This document shows positions 17,178 through 25,156 of a stretch of DNA of 64,000 bases, one piece after another; within the stretch, counting starts at the first letter, position 1; each line of letters begins with the position of its first letter. The translations under genes were made by a program, and so were the position numbers. The DNA comes from Thalassobacillus cyri (GTDB taxonomy: Bacteria > Bacillota > Bacilli > Bacillales > Halobacillaceae). The stretch covers positions 1 to 64,000 of the forward strand of contig NZ_FNQR01000007.1 of the NCBI RefSeq assembly GCF_900107755.1. The letters run 5' to 3'. Under the pieces are notes generated by a model. The model was not told where the DNA came from. It ran no database searches and saw only the letters and a list, made by a program, of their open reading frames with translations.

Positions 17178-17204
17178 TTGATTTCTTAGGATTATGGTCG
17201 ATAT
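17178..17204 (+). promoter_or_regulatory. Possible SigD-type promoter for the yjfB-like gene
   Basis: GTCGATAT (17197-17204) matches seven of eight bases of the SigD -10 (GCCGATAT), 34 bp upstream of the start. The -35 (TTGA) is poor. A motility sigma factor would suit a motility protein. Confidence 0.3.
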
Positions 17205-17237
17205 TAGAAGAGAAGATTGAGAGAAGGGAGTGAAGTT

Positions 17238-17426
17238 ATGGACGTTGCTACAGTGTCTGTCCTTATGAGCCAGCATTACGTCAAGCAAAATGCCAGCCTG
17301 GCCGTCATGGATAAGTCGATGGATCAGGCAAAGGAACAAGGATCTCAGATGATTGAGATGCTTAAGACTAACATGCCCGAAGCCCAGCACCCGAAGCTCG
17401 GAGGCCGGATCGACTTGAAAGGGTGA
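17238..17426 (+). CDS. YjfB-family putative motility protein
   Basis: This 62-residue protein resembles the small YjfB family found beside chemotaxis or motility genes in many Firmicutes. The pattern is MDVATVSVLMSQHYVKQNAS, a helical middle (DKSMDQAKEQGSQMIEMLK) and a Pro/Gly-rich tail ending HPKLGGRIDLKG. GGGAGTGAAG lies just before the ATG at 17238; an upstream in-frame start lacks such a site. It is divergent from comK and shares a terminator with the convergent acidic lipoprotein gene. The molecular function is not known. Confidence 0.75.
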   Translation: MDVATVSVLMSQHYVKQNASLAVMDKSMDQAKEQGSQMIEMLKTNMPEAQHPKLGGRIDLKG

Positions 17427-17431
17427 GCATC

Positions 17432-17475
17432 AAAAAAAGTCAGAAGCTGCATAAACCCAGCCTCTGACTTTTTTT
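17432..17475. terminator. Bidirectional terminator between yjfB-like and lipoprotein genes
   Basis: AAAAAAAGTCAG ... CTGACTTTTTTT arms with an internal AGCTG/CAGC extension form an imperfect stem with T runs on both strands, between two convergent genes. Confidence 0.8.
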
Positions 17476-17476
17476 C

Positions 17477-17764
17477 TTATTCGTTGTTATTGTCTCCATC
17501 TTCCATGGTATCTTCATTCGTCATATCTTCTTCAGCCTGCTCATCATCCGTGTCCATGTCTTCGGCTTCATTCATCTCTTCATCATCAGCAGCTTCTCCG
17601 TTCTCGCCATTTTCCTCAGGAGCACCTTCTTCTTCTCCCATGTCACCTTCTTCATTTTGTTCCGTTTCGTTGTCACCAGCATCATCCTCTTCCGTAGCAC
17701 ATGCGCCTAATAAGAAAATCGCCAACGTAGCTGCACCAAATTTCATCCACCATTTATTAACCAT
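17477..17764 (-). CDS. Highly acidic lipoprotein of unknown function
   Basis: This 95-residue protein has a lipoprotein signal peptide with lipobox LLGAC (Cys22), and everything after it is low-complexity Glu/Asp/Asn/Gly with a few Met. No domain is recognisable. A surface-anchored polyacidic chain would be soluble and extended at high salt and might bind cations at the wall; this is inference. It converges with the yjfB-like gene. Confidence 0.7.
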   Translation of the reverse strand: MVNKWWMKFGAATLAIFLLGACATEEDDAGDNETEQNEEGDMGEEEGAPEENGENGEAADDEEMNEAEDMDTDDEQAEEDMTNEDTMEDGDNNNE

Positions 17765-17848
17765 TATTTATTCCTCCTATACAAGATATTTCAAGCCTAT
17801 CTTTCCCAATCCGGCAAAAATAAACCAAAATATAAGTAATTTTTTGGA

Positions 17849-17878
17849 CAAAAAAACGCCCCGCCAACTGGCGAGGCT
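17849..17878 (-). terminator. Orphan terminator about 400 bp downstream of fabZ
   Basis: On the minus strand GCCTCGCC-AGTT-GGCGGGGC forms an 8-bp stem (one G-U pair) followed by GTTTTTTT. The nearest upstream minus-strand gene is fabZ, 400 bp away, so the fabZ transcript may run this far, or a non-coding RNA may end here. Confidence 0.7.
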
Positions 17879-17904
17879 ACTGAAAAAGTCATTGCTAATC
17901 TAAA

Positions 17905-18279
17905 AGAGCTGTTAGAGTTTGTGGTTGTTTCTCACGAATCGCTTATTGGTGGATGCTTGGCGCAGGCACGGCCCTAGCTAACTTGGTCAAGAAAATCACT
18001 TGACCAAGTGGATCTTCGGCTCGCGCTATTCCCGCAGGCGCCACCACCGAACGCTCATCGTAGAATCAACAGAGGACCACGTATCTTCCGGGTACCGATG
18101 ACAATCTTTATAGCCAATGTGAAACCAATCGTGAAGCTTATGAAGGGTTAAAGGGCAAAAAACGAAATACCCATTGAAAAATGAAAGCCGGCACAAAAGT
18201 CTCCATAGACCGTTGTTTTAGATCCTACTATCCTAGATCAGTTTTTCATTGGCTTCCCAAATGGGGGAACGTTTTCTTT
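17905..18279. other. Gene-free stretch downstream of fabZ
   Basis: No convincing coding sequence is visible on either strand. The left part holds a palindromic repeat unit (17945-18049). The right part (18060-18279) has only short open stretches without ribosome sites. Confidence 0.6.
17945..18049 (-). repeat. Palindromic intergenic repeat, variant G
   Basis: The outer parts (ATTGGTGGATGCTTGGCGC and GCGCCACCACCG) form an imperfect inverted repeat, and a perfect 11-bp hairpin ACTTGGTCAAG/CTTGACCAAGT (17981-17991, 17999-18009) lies inside. Read on the minus strand it contains GCCTGCGGGAATAGCGC, resembling the CCTGCGGGAAAG core of the repeats at 52.07 and 60.92 kb. Confidence 0.55.
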
Positions 18280-18702
18280 TTATTTCAAAGCGAACATGAT
18301 TTCAGCTTCACAAGCTAATTCACCATCAACGGTCGCTTTTGCTTTTCCTTTGCCCATTGGTCCTTTGGCACGTACGATTTCCACCTCAAGCTTCAGGCGG
18401 TCACCAGGCTGAACCTGGCGCTTGAACCGGCATTTATCAATTCCTGTGAAGAAAGCAAGCTTACCCTGGTTATCTTCCTTTTTCAGCATTGCGACTGCTC
18501 CAACTTGTGCGAGAGCTTCCACAATCAAAACTCCAGGCATGACAGGATATTCCGGAAAATGTCCCTGGAAAAATGGCTCATTGACCGTGACATTCTTATA
18601 GCCGACCGCGCGCTCTCCTTCCACTACTTCTTCAATCTGGTCGATCAATAAGAAGGGATAGCGGTGCGGGATGATTTCTTTGATTTCGTTTATGTTCATC
18701 AT
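18280..18702 (-). CDS. fabZ: 3-hydroxyacyl-[ACP] dehydratase FabZ
   Basis: This 140-residue hot-dog-fold enzyme dehydrates 3-hydroxyacyl-ACP in each round of type II fatty acid elongation. The motif [12 protein letters not shown] holds catalytic His48, and Glu62 lies in LIVEALAQ. The ATG at 18702 has AGGAG about 10 nt upstream and gives the usual family length; a longer in-frame reading would overrun the promoter. Gene order fabZ-flhP-flhO-mbl of B. subtilis is kept, but with three genes in between. Confidence 0.95.
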   Translation of the reverse strand: MMNINEIKEIIPHRYPFLLIDQIEEVVEGERAVGYKNVTVNEPFFQGHFPEYPVMPGVLIVEALAQVGAVAMLKKEDNQGKLAFFTGIDKCRFKRQVQPGDRLKLEVEIVRAKGPMGKGKAKATVDGELACEAEIMFALK

Positions 18703-18739
18703 ATGTAACAATCTCCTTTCGATATCAACTACTATGCCT

Positions 18740-18768
18740 ATTATATACATGTTTGTCTGTTTCGACAA
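18740..18768 (-). promoter_or_regulatory. fabZ promoter with overlapping Spo0A-box-like site
   Basis: On the minus strand TTGTCG (18763-18768) and TATAAT (18740-18745) are 17 bp apart, 38 bp upstream of the fabZ ATG. The -35 overlaps TGTCGAA (18761-18767), an exact 0A-box core. Confidence 0.55.
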
Positions 18769-18780
18769 AAACCATGTAAT

Positions 18781-19282
18781 GAAGACTCAGTTTCGAGATA
18801 GCTGGATCCGTTGCCATTAGAGGAAAGGGATGGGCTCGGAAACGACTCGCTTTCCAGCTTCATCGCCTAGCCCCTTCTCCCGCAGGAGTCTCGTCGTTTC
18901 CCTTCCCATCCAGCCAGTTTTGTAAAGACGGACCCTCAATAAGAAGAAGAGTGTTCAACTAAAAACTTCATTCTGAAGCATTTATAAAAGATATAAAGGG
19001 GCCGAAGTCTTCTTCTAATATTATGGGTTGTTTTCCCCACAAGTGTGATTTCGGGAACTTTCTCCAGCAAGGTTCGGAGGGGAACGGCGAGACTCCTCGA
19101 AAATGCTACGCATTTCCTTCGTGCGGTGTTTCTCAAGGATGATAATTCAAAGTCCTGCGGGGTGAAAATGACAGGTGAGACCCCGGAAGACAAAGTCTGA
19201 GGAGGCTCAGCGCATGCCCGCGGAAAGGTAGTCGTTCCCCACAGGACCTTTATTCAGATAAACATCTCGAAATCAAGTCTTC
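18781..19282. repeat. Composite MITE-like repeat cluster 1
   Basis: This 502-bp gene-free segment is bounded by imperfect 18-bp inverted repeats: GAAGACTCAGTTTCGAGA (18781-18798) and TCTCGAAATCAAGTCTTC (19265-19282), matching at 15 of 18 positions. It holds a shortened small unit (about 18800-18925, with GACTCGCTTTCC and CCCGCAGGAGTCTCG ends) and a long unit (about 19040-19282). The same ends and units recur at 51689-52202. No transposase is present. Confidence 0.75.
19040..19282 (-). repeat. Long repeat unit (copy B)
   Basis: This unit is an inverted copy of the unit at 60542-60787. Shared blocks include GGGGAACGGCGAGACTCCTC, AATGCTACGCATTTCCTTCG, AAGTCCTGCGGGG, a GACAGGTGAGACCCCGG-type block, GAGGCTCAGCGCATGCCCGC and a terminal ATAAACATCTCGAA. 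By eye the identity is high over about 200 bp. Confidence 0.75.
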
Positions 19283-19349
19283 GACTTTACGACCATATAT
19301 TTTATAGAGATTTTATGATAAAGCAGCGACAGCTTTTATTTTCTGCTCA

Positions 19350-19380
19350 CAAAAAAATCGGCAGCTGCCTATGCTGCCGG
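19350..19380 (-). terminator. Terminator of the methyltransferase gene
   Basis: CGGCAG (19359-19364) and CTGCCG (19374-19379) form a stem; the minus-strand 3' side reads ATTTTTTTGTG. It lies directly after the stop at 19388. Confidence 0.75.
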
Positions 19381-19387
19381 GATTATA

Positions 19388-20461
19388 TCAATTGGAGCAT
19401 GCTGATTTGGCAGACACTTCTTGCTGCTCCTGGATCTCAGCATGTTCTGCGTCTGTCTTTCCTTTTTCTTCTGCTTTCGGTGTCAGCCAGAACGTAAACC
19501 AGGAGCCTTCTTTGATGATTGGGTCGAGATCGAATATGTCAAAGTCGCCTTTGGAGAAGATGAAATCAAGGTCGGATTGTTTCGGCAAAGCGTATAAATT
19601 CGAATGAGCAACAAAGAAACTGTTGAATGCGGAAGAAAATGCCTTGCCATGTTCGGTACCGCTGAGCGGTGTGATCACAGAAACCACACCTCCTTCACCT
19701 ATGTTTTGATTGATTTTTTCAAGCAGCCTGCTGCGTTCATCCGGATGGATATAATGGAAAACGTTGTGGAGCAGAATCATATCGACCTTTCCCTGTTTCG
19801 GCTCCCACTCTTCAAAATCCCCGACTTCAAACGTAAGATTGGGGTAATCCTTCGATTGCAGGCGTGCGCTTTCAATCACTTTTTCATTGATATCAACACC
19901 GATCATCTGAATATCCGGAAAGTGATCGGCAAGTTTTCTTAAGTAGCCGCCATGACCGCACCCAAGATCGACGATCGTTTCAATTTTTTGTTCACGTACT
20001 TTCCGTTTGATTTTACGAATGGCAAAATGCTCAAGCAGTGCGGATGTCTCGGCGACAATTCCGCCATATTCTTCATGATCGAATGACGCTCGTTCCTTTG
20101 AACGCATAATATTCGGATAGGCTAGCAAAGTCGGTAAATGCAATTCCATCATTTCTTTTAATAACGCCGCCACCCCAGGAGAACCATAATCTGACATCAA
20201 CGCACTGCATCGTTTTTTTGAGGTTCGGAATTTATCATCTTTTTTCTTCAGGTGCTTCAGTTCCACTCCGACCTGTACCCAGGATTCAAGCAGATCTTCC
20301 GGGAAACCTGTTCGTGAAGCTACTTCATCCACTGTCACTGGTTCTTTAAATGCATCGAACAACCCCAGTTCTGACCCTACATAAGCATGCCAGCTATATA
20401 AAAATGATTCATTTTTCTTCATCCATTTCCGTGCCTGCATGGCAATCGTCCATTCATTCAT
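19388..20461 (-). CDS. Class I SAM-dependent methyltransferase with N-terminal dimerisation/winged-helix region
   Basis: This 357-residue protein has an N-terminal helical region (about 20-110) like the dimerisation domain of plant-type O-methyltransferases, then a Rossmann methyltransferase domain: motif I VDLGCGHGG (164-172), the acidic residue of motif II in MIGVDINEK, and VDMILLHNVFHYI as motif IV. The C-terminal 25 residues are Glu/Ala-rich and look disordered. It lies 6 bp after an FAD monooxygenase gene, so the two probably modify the same aromatic or polyketide-like molecule (inference). Confidence 0.82.
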   Translation of the reverse strand: MNEWTIAMQARKWMKKNESFLYSWHAYVGSELGLFDAFKEPVTVDEVASRTGFPEDLLESWVQVGVELKHLKKKDDKFRTSKKRCSALMSDYGSPGVAALLKEMMELHLPTLLAYPNIMRSKERASFDHEEYGGIVAETSALLEHFAIRKIKRKVREQKIETIVDLGCGHGGYLRKLADHFPDIQMIGVDINEKVIESARLQSKDYPNLTFEVGDFEEWEPKQGKVDMILLHNVFHYIHPDERSRLLEKINQNIGEGGVVSVITPLSGTEHGKAFSSAFNSFFVAHSNLYALPKQSDLDFIFSKGDFDIFDLDPIIKEGSWFTFWLTPKAEEKGKTDAEHAEIQEQQEVSAKSACSN

Positions 20462-20467
20462 CGCATT

Positions 20468-21796
20468 CTACCCCTTCCGGTTATCGTTTTGTTTCCATGG
20501 ATAATCATCGTTTTCATCAAAGATATATCGTTTCTGCCGAATGTCCGAAACCTTCTTTTTCCGGACCGGCAGTACACTGCCCTGTATAGCCCGGTCTACA
20601 AGGGAAAAATCCCACATACCCAGGCCGGAAGTATTCAGTATTTGTTTGACATGAAGCCGGTCATCTTCATACATACGGTCCACCGCCCGCATTCTGATTT
20701 TGCGCCACCAGCGGTAAGGATACGAATAAACGAGCGCTGATAAATGGCTCAACCTCAATAAAAATTCAACCCTCGGTCTCCGCACCTGTTCATAGTAAGG
20801 AAGGTAGGCATAGTAAGGCTTCTTATGCTCTTTGCACCAGGTGAGCAGTTCTCCCAGCACATCGGCATCCTGGATGGCAAGATTCATCCCTTCACCGGCC
20901 ATCGGGTGGACGGTATGAGCGGCATCGCCAAGGAGGGCCAGGTTGCCCTTTACATACTTATCGACATGGTAGGTATACGGCACCATCAACTGAATTTGCT
21001 TCCAATCCTTGATCGAGCGGACATCTTCCTTCAACCTCGGTTCCAGTTGGCCGTACGCTTCATGTACTTGCTCGAGACCGTTTTCTTTGATCGCTTTGTA
21101 TTCGCCTGCCGGAATCATATAGACCGTCCTTATCTGGTTGTCCGGCAGTGGAAACATGCCAAGAAAAGCTGTTCGGCTTGTCACAATTTTCCCTTCCTGG
21201 AACGATTCCGGACGTGGGATGGTGACCGTTAAAAAATGGTGATTATAATCTTTACGATTTATGGACACCTGCATCGCCTGACGTGTTGGCGAGCTGCGCC
21301 CTTCAGCACCGATATAGACATCTGCCGTTACAGCATGCGCTTGTTTTTTGTATTTGACTTGTGCTTCTCCATTTTCAAAACCAAGAAAACGGGCACCGGG
21401 CAGGTATTCGAAGTAACCTCCATAATGGCTGCCCTTATTTTTTAAAATCGCTTTGATTTTTTCATGAGGAATCATAATCGCATAATTATAAGTACTCGCA
21501 ATGCGGTTATAGGTCAGGTCCGTGCTTTCGATTTCCTCAGGGGGGTCACCGGCATTCACATTCACTTCCTGGAACGCCAGGGTTTCAATTTTATGGCCGT
21601 GCTCTAATACTTCCGGCAGCACGGCTAAGTGATCTAATATGGCGATCGTTTTCGGCTGGAGGAGTTCGCCTTTGTATAAAGGAGATTCATTCTTCAACTG
21701 TTCGGCAACCGTGACCTGGACACCGCGGCTTGCCAGTTTGACGGCGAGCGCGAGCCCTCCGACTCCACCACCTGCAACAAATACGTCGGTTTGCAA
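20468..21796 (-). CDS. FAD-dependent monooxygenase (UbiH/PHBH type)
   Basis: This 442-residue flavoprotein shows the FAD-binding GxGxxG motif at the N-terminus (VFVAGGGVGGLALAVKLASRG) and the second FAD motif NLALLGDAAHTVHPMAGEGMN, characteristic of aromatic-ring hydroxylases. No signal peptide is present. The start is TTG with GGGGG about 7 nt upstream. It heads a two-gene unit with the SAM methyltransferase. Hydroxylation followed by O-methylation would be the natural combined reaction; the substrate is not known. Confidence 0.85.
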   Translation of the reverse strand: MQTDVFVAGGGVGGLALAVKLASRGVQVTVAEQLKNESPLYKGELLQPKTIAILDHLAVLPEVLEHGHKIETLAFQEVNVNAGDPPEEIESTDLTYNRIASTYNYAIMIPHEKIKAILKNKGSHYGGYFEYLPGARFLGFENGEAQVKYKKQAHAVTADVYIGAEGRSSPTRQAMQVSINRKDYNHHFLTVTIPRPESFQEGKIVTSRTAFLGMFPLPDNQIRTVYMIPAGEYKAIKENGLEQVHEAYGQLEPRLKEDVRSIKDWKQIQLMVPYTYHVDKYVKGNLALLGDAAHTVHPMAGEGMNLAIQDADVLGELLTWCKEHKKPYYAYLPYYEQVRRPRVEFLLRLSHLSALVYSYPYRWWRKIRMRAVDRMYEDDRLHVKQILNTSGLGMWDFSLVDRAIQGSVLPVRKKKVSDIRQKRYIFDENDDYPWKQNDNRKG

Positions 21797-21871
21797 AATC
21801 TAACCCCCTTTTATAGCTGGTTCTATTCTAGTTCCACAAAACATCTCTGCGAAAACGCTTGGATATGCAAT

Positions 21872-21910
21872 AACACCCCGGGACCTCCAAATTCTGGATC
21901 CCGGGGTGTT
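21872..21910. terminator. Strong hairpin upstream of the monooxygenase gene
   Basis: A 12-bp perfect inverted repeat (AACACCCCGGGA / TCCCGGGGTGTT) with a 15-nt loop. It follows the terminator of the EpuA-type gene, giving two hairpins in a row, and insulates the two-gene unit from upstream transcription. Confidence 0.65.
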
Positions 21911-21918
21911 TTAAAATG

Positions 21919-21955
21919 AAAAAACCCGCTTCAGCTTTAAGCTGTACGGGTTTCG
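21919..21955 (-). terminator. Terminator of the EpuA-type gene
   Basis: On the minus strand AAACCCGTACAGCTTAAAGC and its partner GCTGAAGCGGGTTTTTTC form an imperfect stem with a T run, directly after the stop at 21963. It ends the mbl-flhO-flhP unit. Confidence 0.8.
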
Positions 21956-21962
21956 TATCGTG

Positions 21963-22286
21963 TCATTCGGTTTTTGTTGCGATATTCCATATATGTTCCC
22001 ATGTCTCTAACTTCAATACATCCAAAGGTTGGCCGTCACCCAGCACACCATAACCTACCATCAACCCGACAATCAATGCGACAGCACACAAAATAGTGAT
22101 GACAATCAGGCGCAGCCAAATCGGAAAAATCCTGCGGCGCGGTGGTTTTTCTTTGTTCGAACGTACTTTCTTATTAGACCCGTGCTTGTCCTTCGTTTCT
22201 TTTTTGATAGCTTTAGGATCCTCTAATGTATTTTTAGATTGTTTTCTGGTCGTCGGCTGTTTCTGACCGGTAGGGTTTGTTGGCAT
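21963..22286 (-). CDS. EpuA-type small membrane protein (often called 'DNA-directed RNA polymerase subunit beta')
   Basis: This 107-residue protein has a basic, Lys/Arg-rich cytoplasmic half (residues 1-52) followed by one membrane helix (about 53-77, WLRLIVITILCAVALIVGLM) and a short outer tail with VGYGVLGDGQPLDVL. This is the pattern of the EpuA family, which databases often misname as an RNA polymerase subunit; it has nothing in common with RpoB. AAGGAG lies about 10 nt before the ATG. It follows flhP by 20 bp. The function is not established. Confidence 0.75.
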   Translation of the reverse strand: MPTNPTGQKQPTTRKQSKNTLEDPKAIKKETKDKHGSNKKVRSNKEKPPRRRIFPIWLRLIVITILCAVALIVGLMVGYGVLGDGQPLDVLKLETWEHIWNIATKTE

Positions 22287-22306
22287 AGTTGTGTAACTCC
22301 TTACAG

Positions 22307-23125
22307 TTAAGATCTCAGTTGATTGACCAATCCACTCATCTGGTCACTCAAAGAAATAGATTGGCCGTTGAATTGATAGGCCCGTTGTACCATCAGCATA
22401 TCCGTCATCTGTTTTGACATATCGACATTAGAAGATTCGAGGGCCCCGCTGTTTATCTGTACGTTTTCCTCATCCACTGTCTGAATGATTTCTTCTTTCT
22501 CCTGCCCCACAGGAACTCGGAAAGTATTGCTGCCCTCCGCCTCGAGCATACGCGGGCGAATCGCCTCTACGATTGCCAGGCGGCCTTCGTCAGCTTGCCC
22601 CTCATCTCTCTTTACTGTAATCGTACCATTTTCCCCGATTGTCAATCCATTAAAACCTTCTTCCAGTAGAATTGGACCCTTTTCACCAAGGACTGGCGCA
22701 CCGTTTGTATCGGTCAGCATCAATTGACCATCTGCTACAGGGTTCAAATAAAAATTTCCCGCCCTCGTATAGCGGACCTCCGTCCCCTGCTCTGTCGGTA
22801 CTTCTATTTGGAACAAGTGATTATCCGTAATTAAGGCCGCATCAAGACTTCGATCTGTCACTTGTAACGAACCTTTCGATAAATCCATCGTCACCGTTCC
22901 TAGCTTCGCACCGGAACCGCTGCGAATACCTTCAGGGGTGGCACGTGGGGGGGCTGGATCATTTTCATCAAGATTATTAATCTGCTGGTAGAGCAGGGAA
23001 GAAAATTCAGCATTACGAGCTTTATAGCCTGGGGTATTACTGTTCGATAGATTATTACCGATCAGGTCCAGCTTCTGCTGCAGCTGACCCATCGTGACCG
23101 CAGCCTGGATCATCGATCTAGACAT
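22307..23125 (-). CDS. flhP: Flagellar hook-basal body protein FlhP
   Basis: This 272-residue protein of the rod/hook family has the N-terminal heptad motif with LIGNNLSNSNTPGYKARNAEF (residues 20-41) and the C-terminal MLMVQRAYQFNGQSISLSDQM helix that together form the axial coiled coil. It belongs to the FlgF/FlgG group and is exported by the flagellar system. GGGGG precedes the ATG. It lies 14 bp after its paralogue flhO and downstream of mbl, exactly as in B. subtilis. Confidence 0.92.
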   Translation of the reverse strand: MSRSMIQAAVTMGQLQQKLDLIGNNLSNSNTPGYKARNAEFSSLLYQQINNLDENDPAPPRATPEGIRSGSGAKLGTVTMDLSKGSLQVTDRSLDAALITDNHLFQIEVPTEQGTEVRYTRAGNFYLNPVADGQLMLTDTNGAPVLGEKGPILLEEGFNGLTIGENGTITVKRDEGQADEGRLAIVEAIRPRMLEAEGSNTFRVPVGQEKEEIIQTVDEENVQINSGALESSNVDMSKQMTDMLMVQRAYQFNGQSISLSDQMSGLVNQLRS

Positions 23126-23139
23126 GCTTACGTCCCCCT

Positions 23140-23958
23140 TTACCTCAACCTGCCGATTTCATTGACAGCCTTGTCCATACTTTGGTCATAAGCTTTCAAG
23201 ACACGTTGATTCATTTCGAAATTACGATATGTATTCATCATTTCCGTCATTGTTTTACCTGCATCTACATTGGAACGCTCGAGGTGGTTTTGCTGAACGG
23301 AAAAATCAACACCAGCCACCTGCCTGGCATCCAGGGCTTCCCCTTCGTCCAAACGGAAAGTGGTGTTCCCTTCTTTGACCAGGCTTTGTGAATTGGCAAT
23401 ATAGGAGATTCCTAAAGGAATATCTCCCCCTGCAAGTGACACGGTTCCGTCTGTGGAGACTTGGAATTCCATACCGTCCACTGCAATCGGATCACCTGAC
23501 TCATCAAGTACATAAGCACCCTCCTGGGTCACCAGATACCCTTGTCCATCCACAGTAAAATTACCATTACGTGTATAACGTGCCTCCCCATCGTCACTTT
23601 GCACGGTAAAATATAATGACCCCATCTCATCCGGGAGATTGCCATTGATAAGTGCCATATCCGTCCCGACTCCTGTCTCACGGATATCACCCTGAGCAAA
23701 ATCAGGAATGGTTTCCTGCAGGTACGCACCCGTGTTCAACGATCCGATCTTTTGATTTACAGGAACATGCAATCCCCTGCCTGGTGGAATGCTTTTCGCT
23801 TCGACCCGCTGCATCAACAGCTCAGGAAAAGCACGCATGACACCCTGGTCGGATTTATAGCCAGGTGTGTTGGCATTCGCCATATTATTCGACAATGCTT
23901 CTTGACGTCGCTGCTGGGCAATTATCCCGGAAGCAGCAGTATAGAATCCTCTCAGCAA
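23140..23958 (-). CDS. flhO: Flagellar hook-basal body protein FlhO
   Basis: This 272-residue paralogue of FlhP carries the family N-terminus (LRGFYTAASGIIAQQRRQEA, then LSNNMANANTPGYKSD) and the C-terminal MTEMMNTYRNFEMNQRVLKAYDQSM helix. It is probably a distal-rod component of the flagellar basal body. The start is TTG at 23958, 5-7 nt after GGAGCG. It is the gene between mbl and flhP on one apparent transcript. Confidence 0.92.
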   Translation of the reverse strand: MLRGFYTAASGIIAQQRRQEALSNNMANANTPGYKSDQGVMRAFPELLMQRVEAKSIPPGRGLHVPVNQKIGSLNTGAYLQETIPDFAQGDIRETGVGTDMALINGNLPDEMGSLYFTVQSDDGEARYTRNGNFTVDGQGYLVTQEGAYVLDESGDPIAVDGMEFQVSTDGTVSLAGGDIPLGISYIANSQSLVKEGNTTFRLDEGEALDARQVAGVDFSVQQNHLERSNVDAGKTMTEMMNTYRNFEMNQRVLKAYDQSMDKAVNEIGRLR

Positions 23959-23985
23959 GGGAATCGCTCCTTTATTTGAACTTGA

Positions 23986-24990
23986 TTATCTTCTGATTTT
24001 ATTTTTTGCGATTTTATCAATGTTTTCTAACATGATGCCTGTACCTTTCGCGACACAGTTCATCGGCTCTTCCGCTACTAATACCGGTACCTTCAATTCT
24101 TCTGCCAGCAGCTTGTCGATGCCATGAATCAACGCACCGCCCCCCGTGATGATAATACCGCGGTCGATAATGTCTGCTGACAATTCAGGCGGCGTGCGCT
24201 CCAAAACCGATTTGGCCGCCTGGACGATGACCTGCACCGATTCACGGAGCGCTTTTTCGATTTCAGATGAACGGACAGTGATTGTTCTCGGAAGCCCGGA
24301 TACCATATCCCGGCCACGTATGTCGATTTCTTCATCGCGACCATCAGGAAATACGGTGGCTACACTGATTTTGATCTCTTCAGCAGTCCGTTCACCGATT
24401 AACAGCTTGTACTCTTTTTTAATATAACTGAGGATTTCCTGGTCGAATTTATCCCCGGCCATTTTGATAGAAGAAGCCGTTACGATATCACCCATGGAAA
24501 GGACAGCAACATCTGTTGTTCCCCCGCCGATATCGACGACCATATTGCCACTCGGCTGGAAAATTTCCATACCTGCCCCGATGGCAGCGACTTTAGGCTC
24601 TTCTTCCAGGTATACTTTTTTCGCTCCGGATTTCTCCGCTGCTTCTCTAATTGCTTTTTGTTCCACCTTGGTGATATTCGTGGGACAGCATATCAACATG
24701 CGAGGCTTTGATAAAAAGCCACGCACATTGATTTTGTCTATAAAATGCTTCAGCATCGCTTCTGTCACATCAAAATCCGCAATCACGCCATCTTTAAGGG
24801 GACGAATCGCCTCAATATTACCCGGGGTACGACCGACCATCCGCCGGGCATCTTCTCCTACTTCTAAGACTTTTCCAGTGGTCCGATCCATTGCGACCAC
24901 AGAAGGCTCATCCAAGACGATCCCTTTTCCACGTACATGGATTAGCACATTGGCAGTACCAAGATCAATTCCGATATCTCTAGCTAGCAT
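23986..24990 (-). CDS. mbl: MreB-like cell-shape protein Mbl
   Basis: This 334-residue bacterial actin begins ARDIGIDLGTANVLIHVRGKGIV (phosphate 1) and contains VVDIGGGTTDVAVLS (phosphate 2) and GIIITGGGALIHGID (adenosine motif). It forms membrane-associated filaments that guide side-wall synthesis. The ATG at 24990 with GGGAGGATC upstream is chosen over a 28-codon longer reading. Its position after spoIIID and before flhO identifies it as Mbl rather than MreB or MreBH. Confidence 0.94.
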   Translation of the reverse strand: MLARDIGIDLGTANVLIHVRGKGIVLDEPSVVAMDRTTGKVLEVGEDARRMVGRTPGNIEAIRPLKDGVIADFDVTEAMLKHFIDKINVRGFLSKPRMLICCPTNITKVEQKAIREAAEKSGAKKVYLEEEPKVAAIGAGMEIFQPSGNMVVDIGGGTTDVAVLSMGDIVTASSIKMAGDKFDQEILSYIKKEYKLLIGERTAEEIKISVATVFPDGRDEEIDIRGRDMVSGLPRTITVRSSEIEKALRESVQVIVQAAKSVLERTPPELSADIIDRGIIITGGGALIHGIDKLLAEELKVPVLVAEEPMNCVAKGTGIMLENIDKIAKNKIRR

Positions 24991-25073
24991 GTTTAGTAGA
25001 TCCTCCCTGTTCAAAACAAGACTTTTCTCGCATCCGTCCGAAAACTTCATGCATCTAATGTTATATTCTATCA

Positions 25074-25095
25074 CAAAAACGCGACCATCGTCGCA
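25074..25095 (-). terminator. Weak terminator after spoIIID
   Basis: On the minus strand TGCGAC-GATG-GTCGCG is followed by TTTTTG. The stem is only five to six pairs. Confidence 0.4.
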
Positions 25096-25156
25096 CCTCT
25101 AATGAAAAAACTTTCCAAAATTCGAGGAAATTATACAAGGGAGAATCTTTTTTAAA

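Noticed and set aside
18781-19282. Insertion sequence
   Set aside because: No transposase or remnant of one is readable in any frame; only inverted ends and palindromic units are present, so it is called a MITE-like repeat.
21963-22286. RNA polymerase beta subunit
   Set aside because: The common database name for this EpuA-type family is misleading: a 107-residue single-helix membrane protein has no RpoB features.
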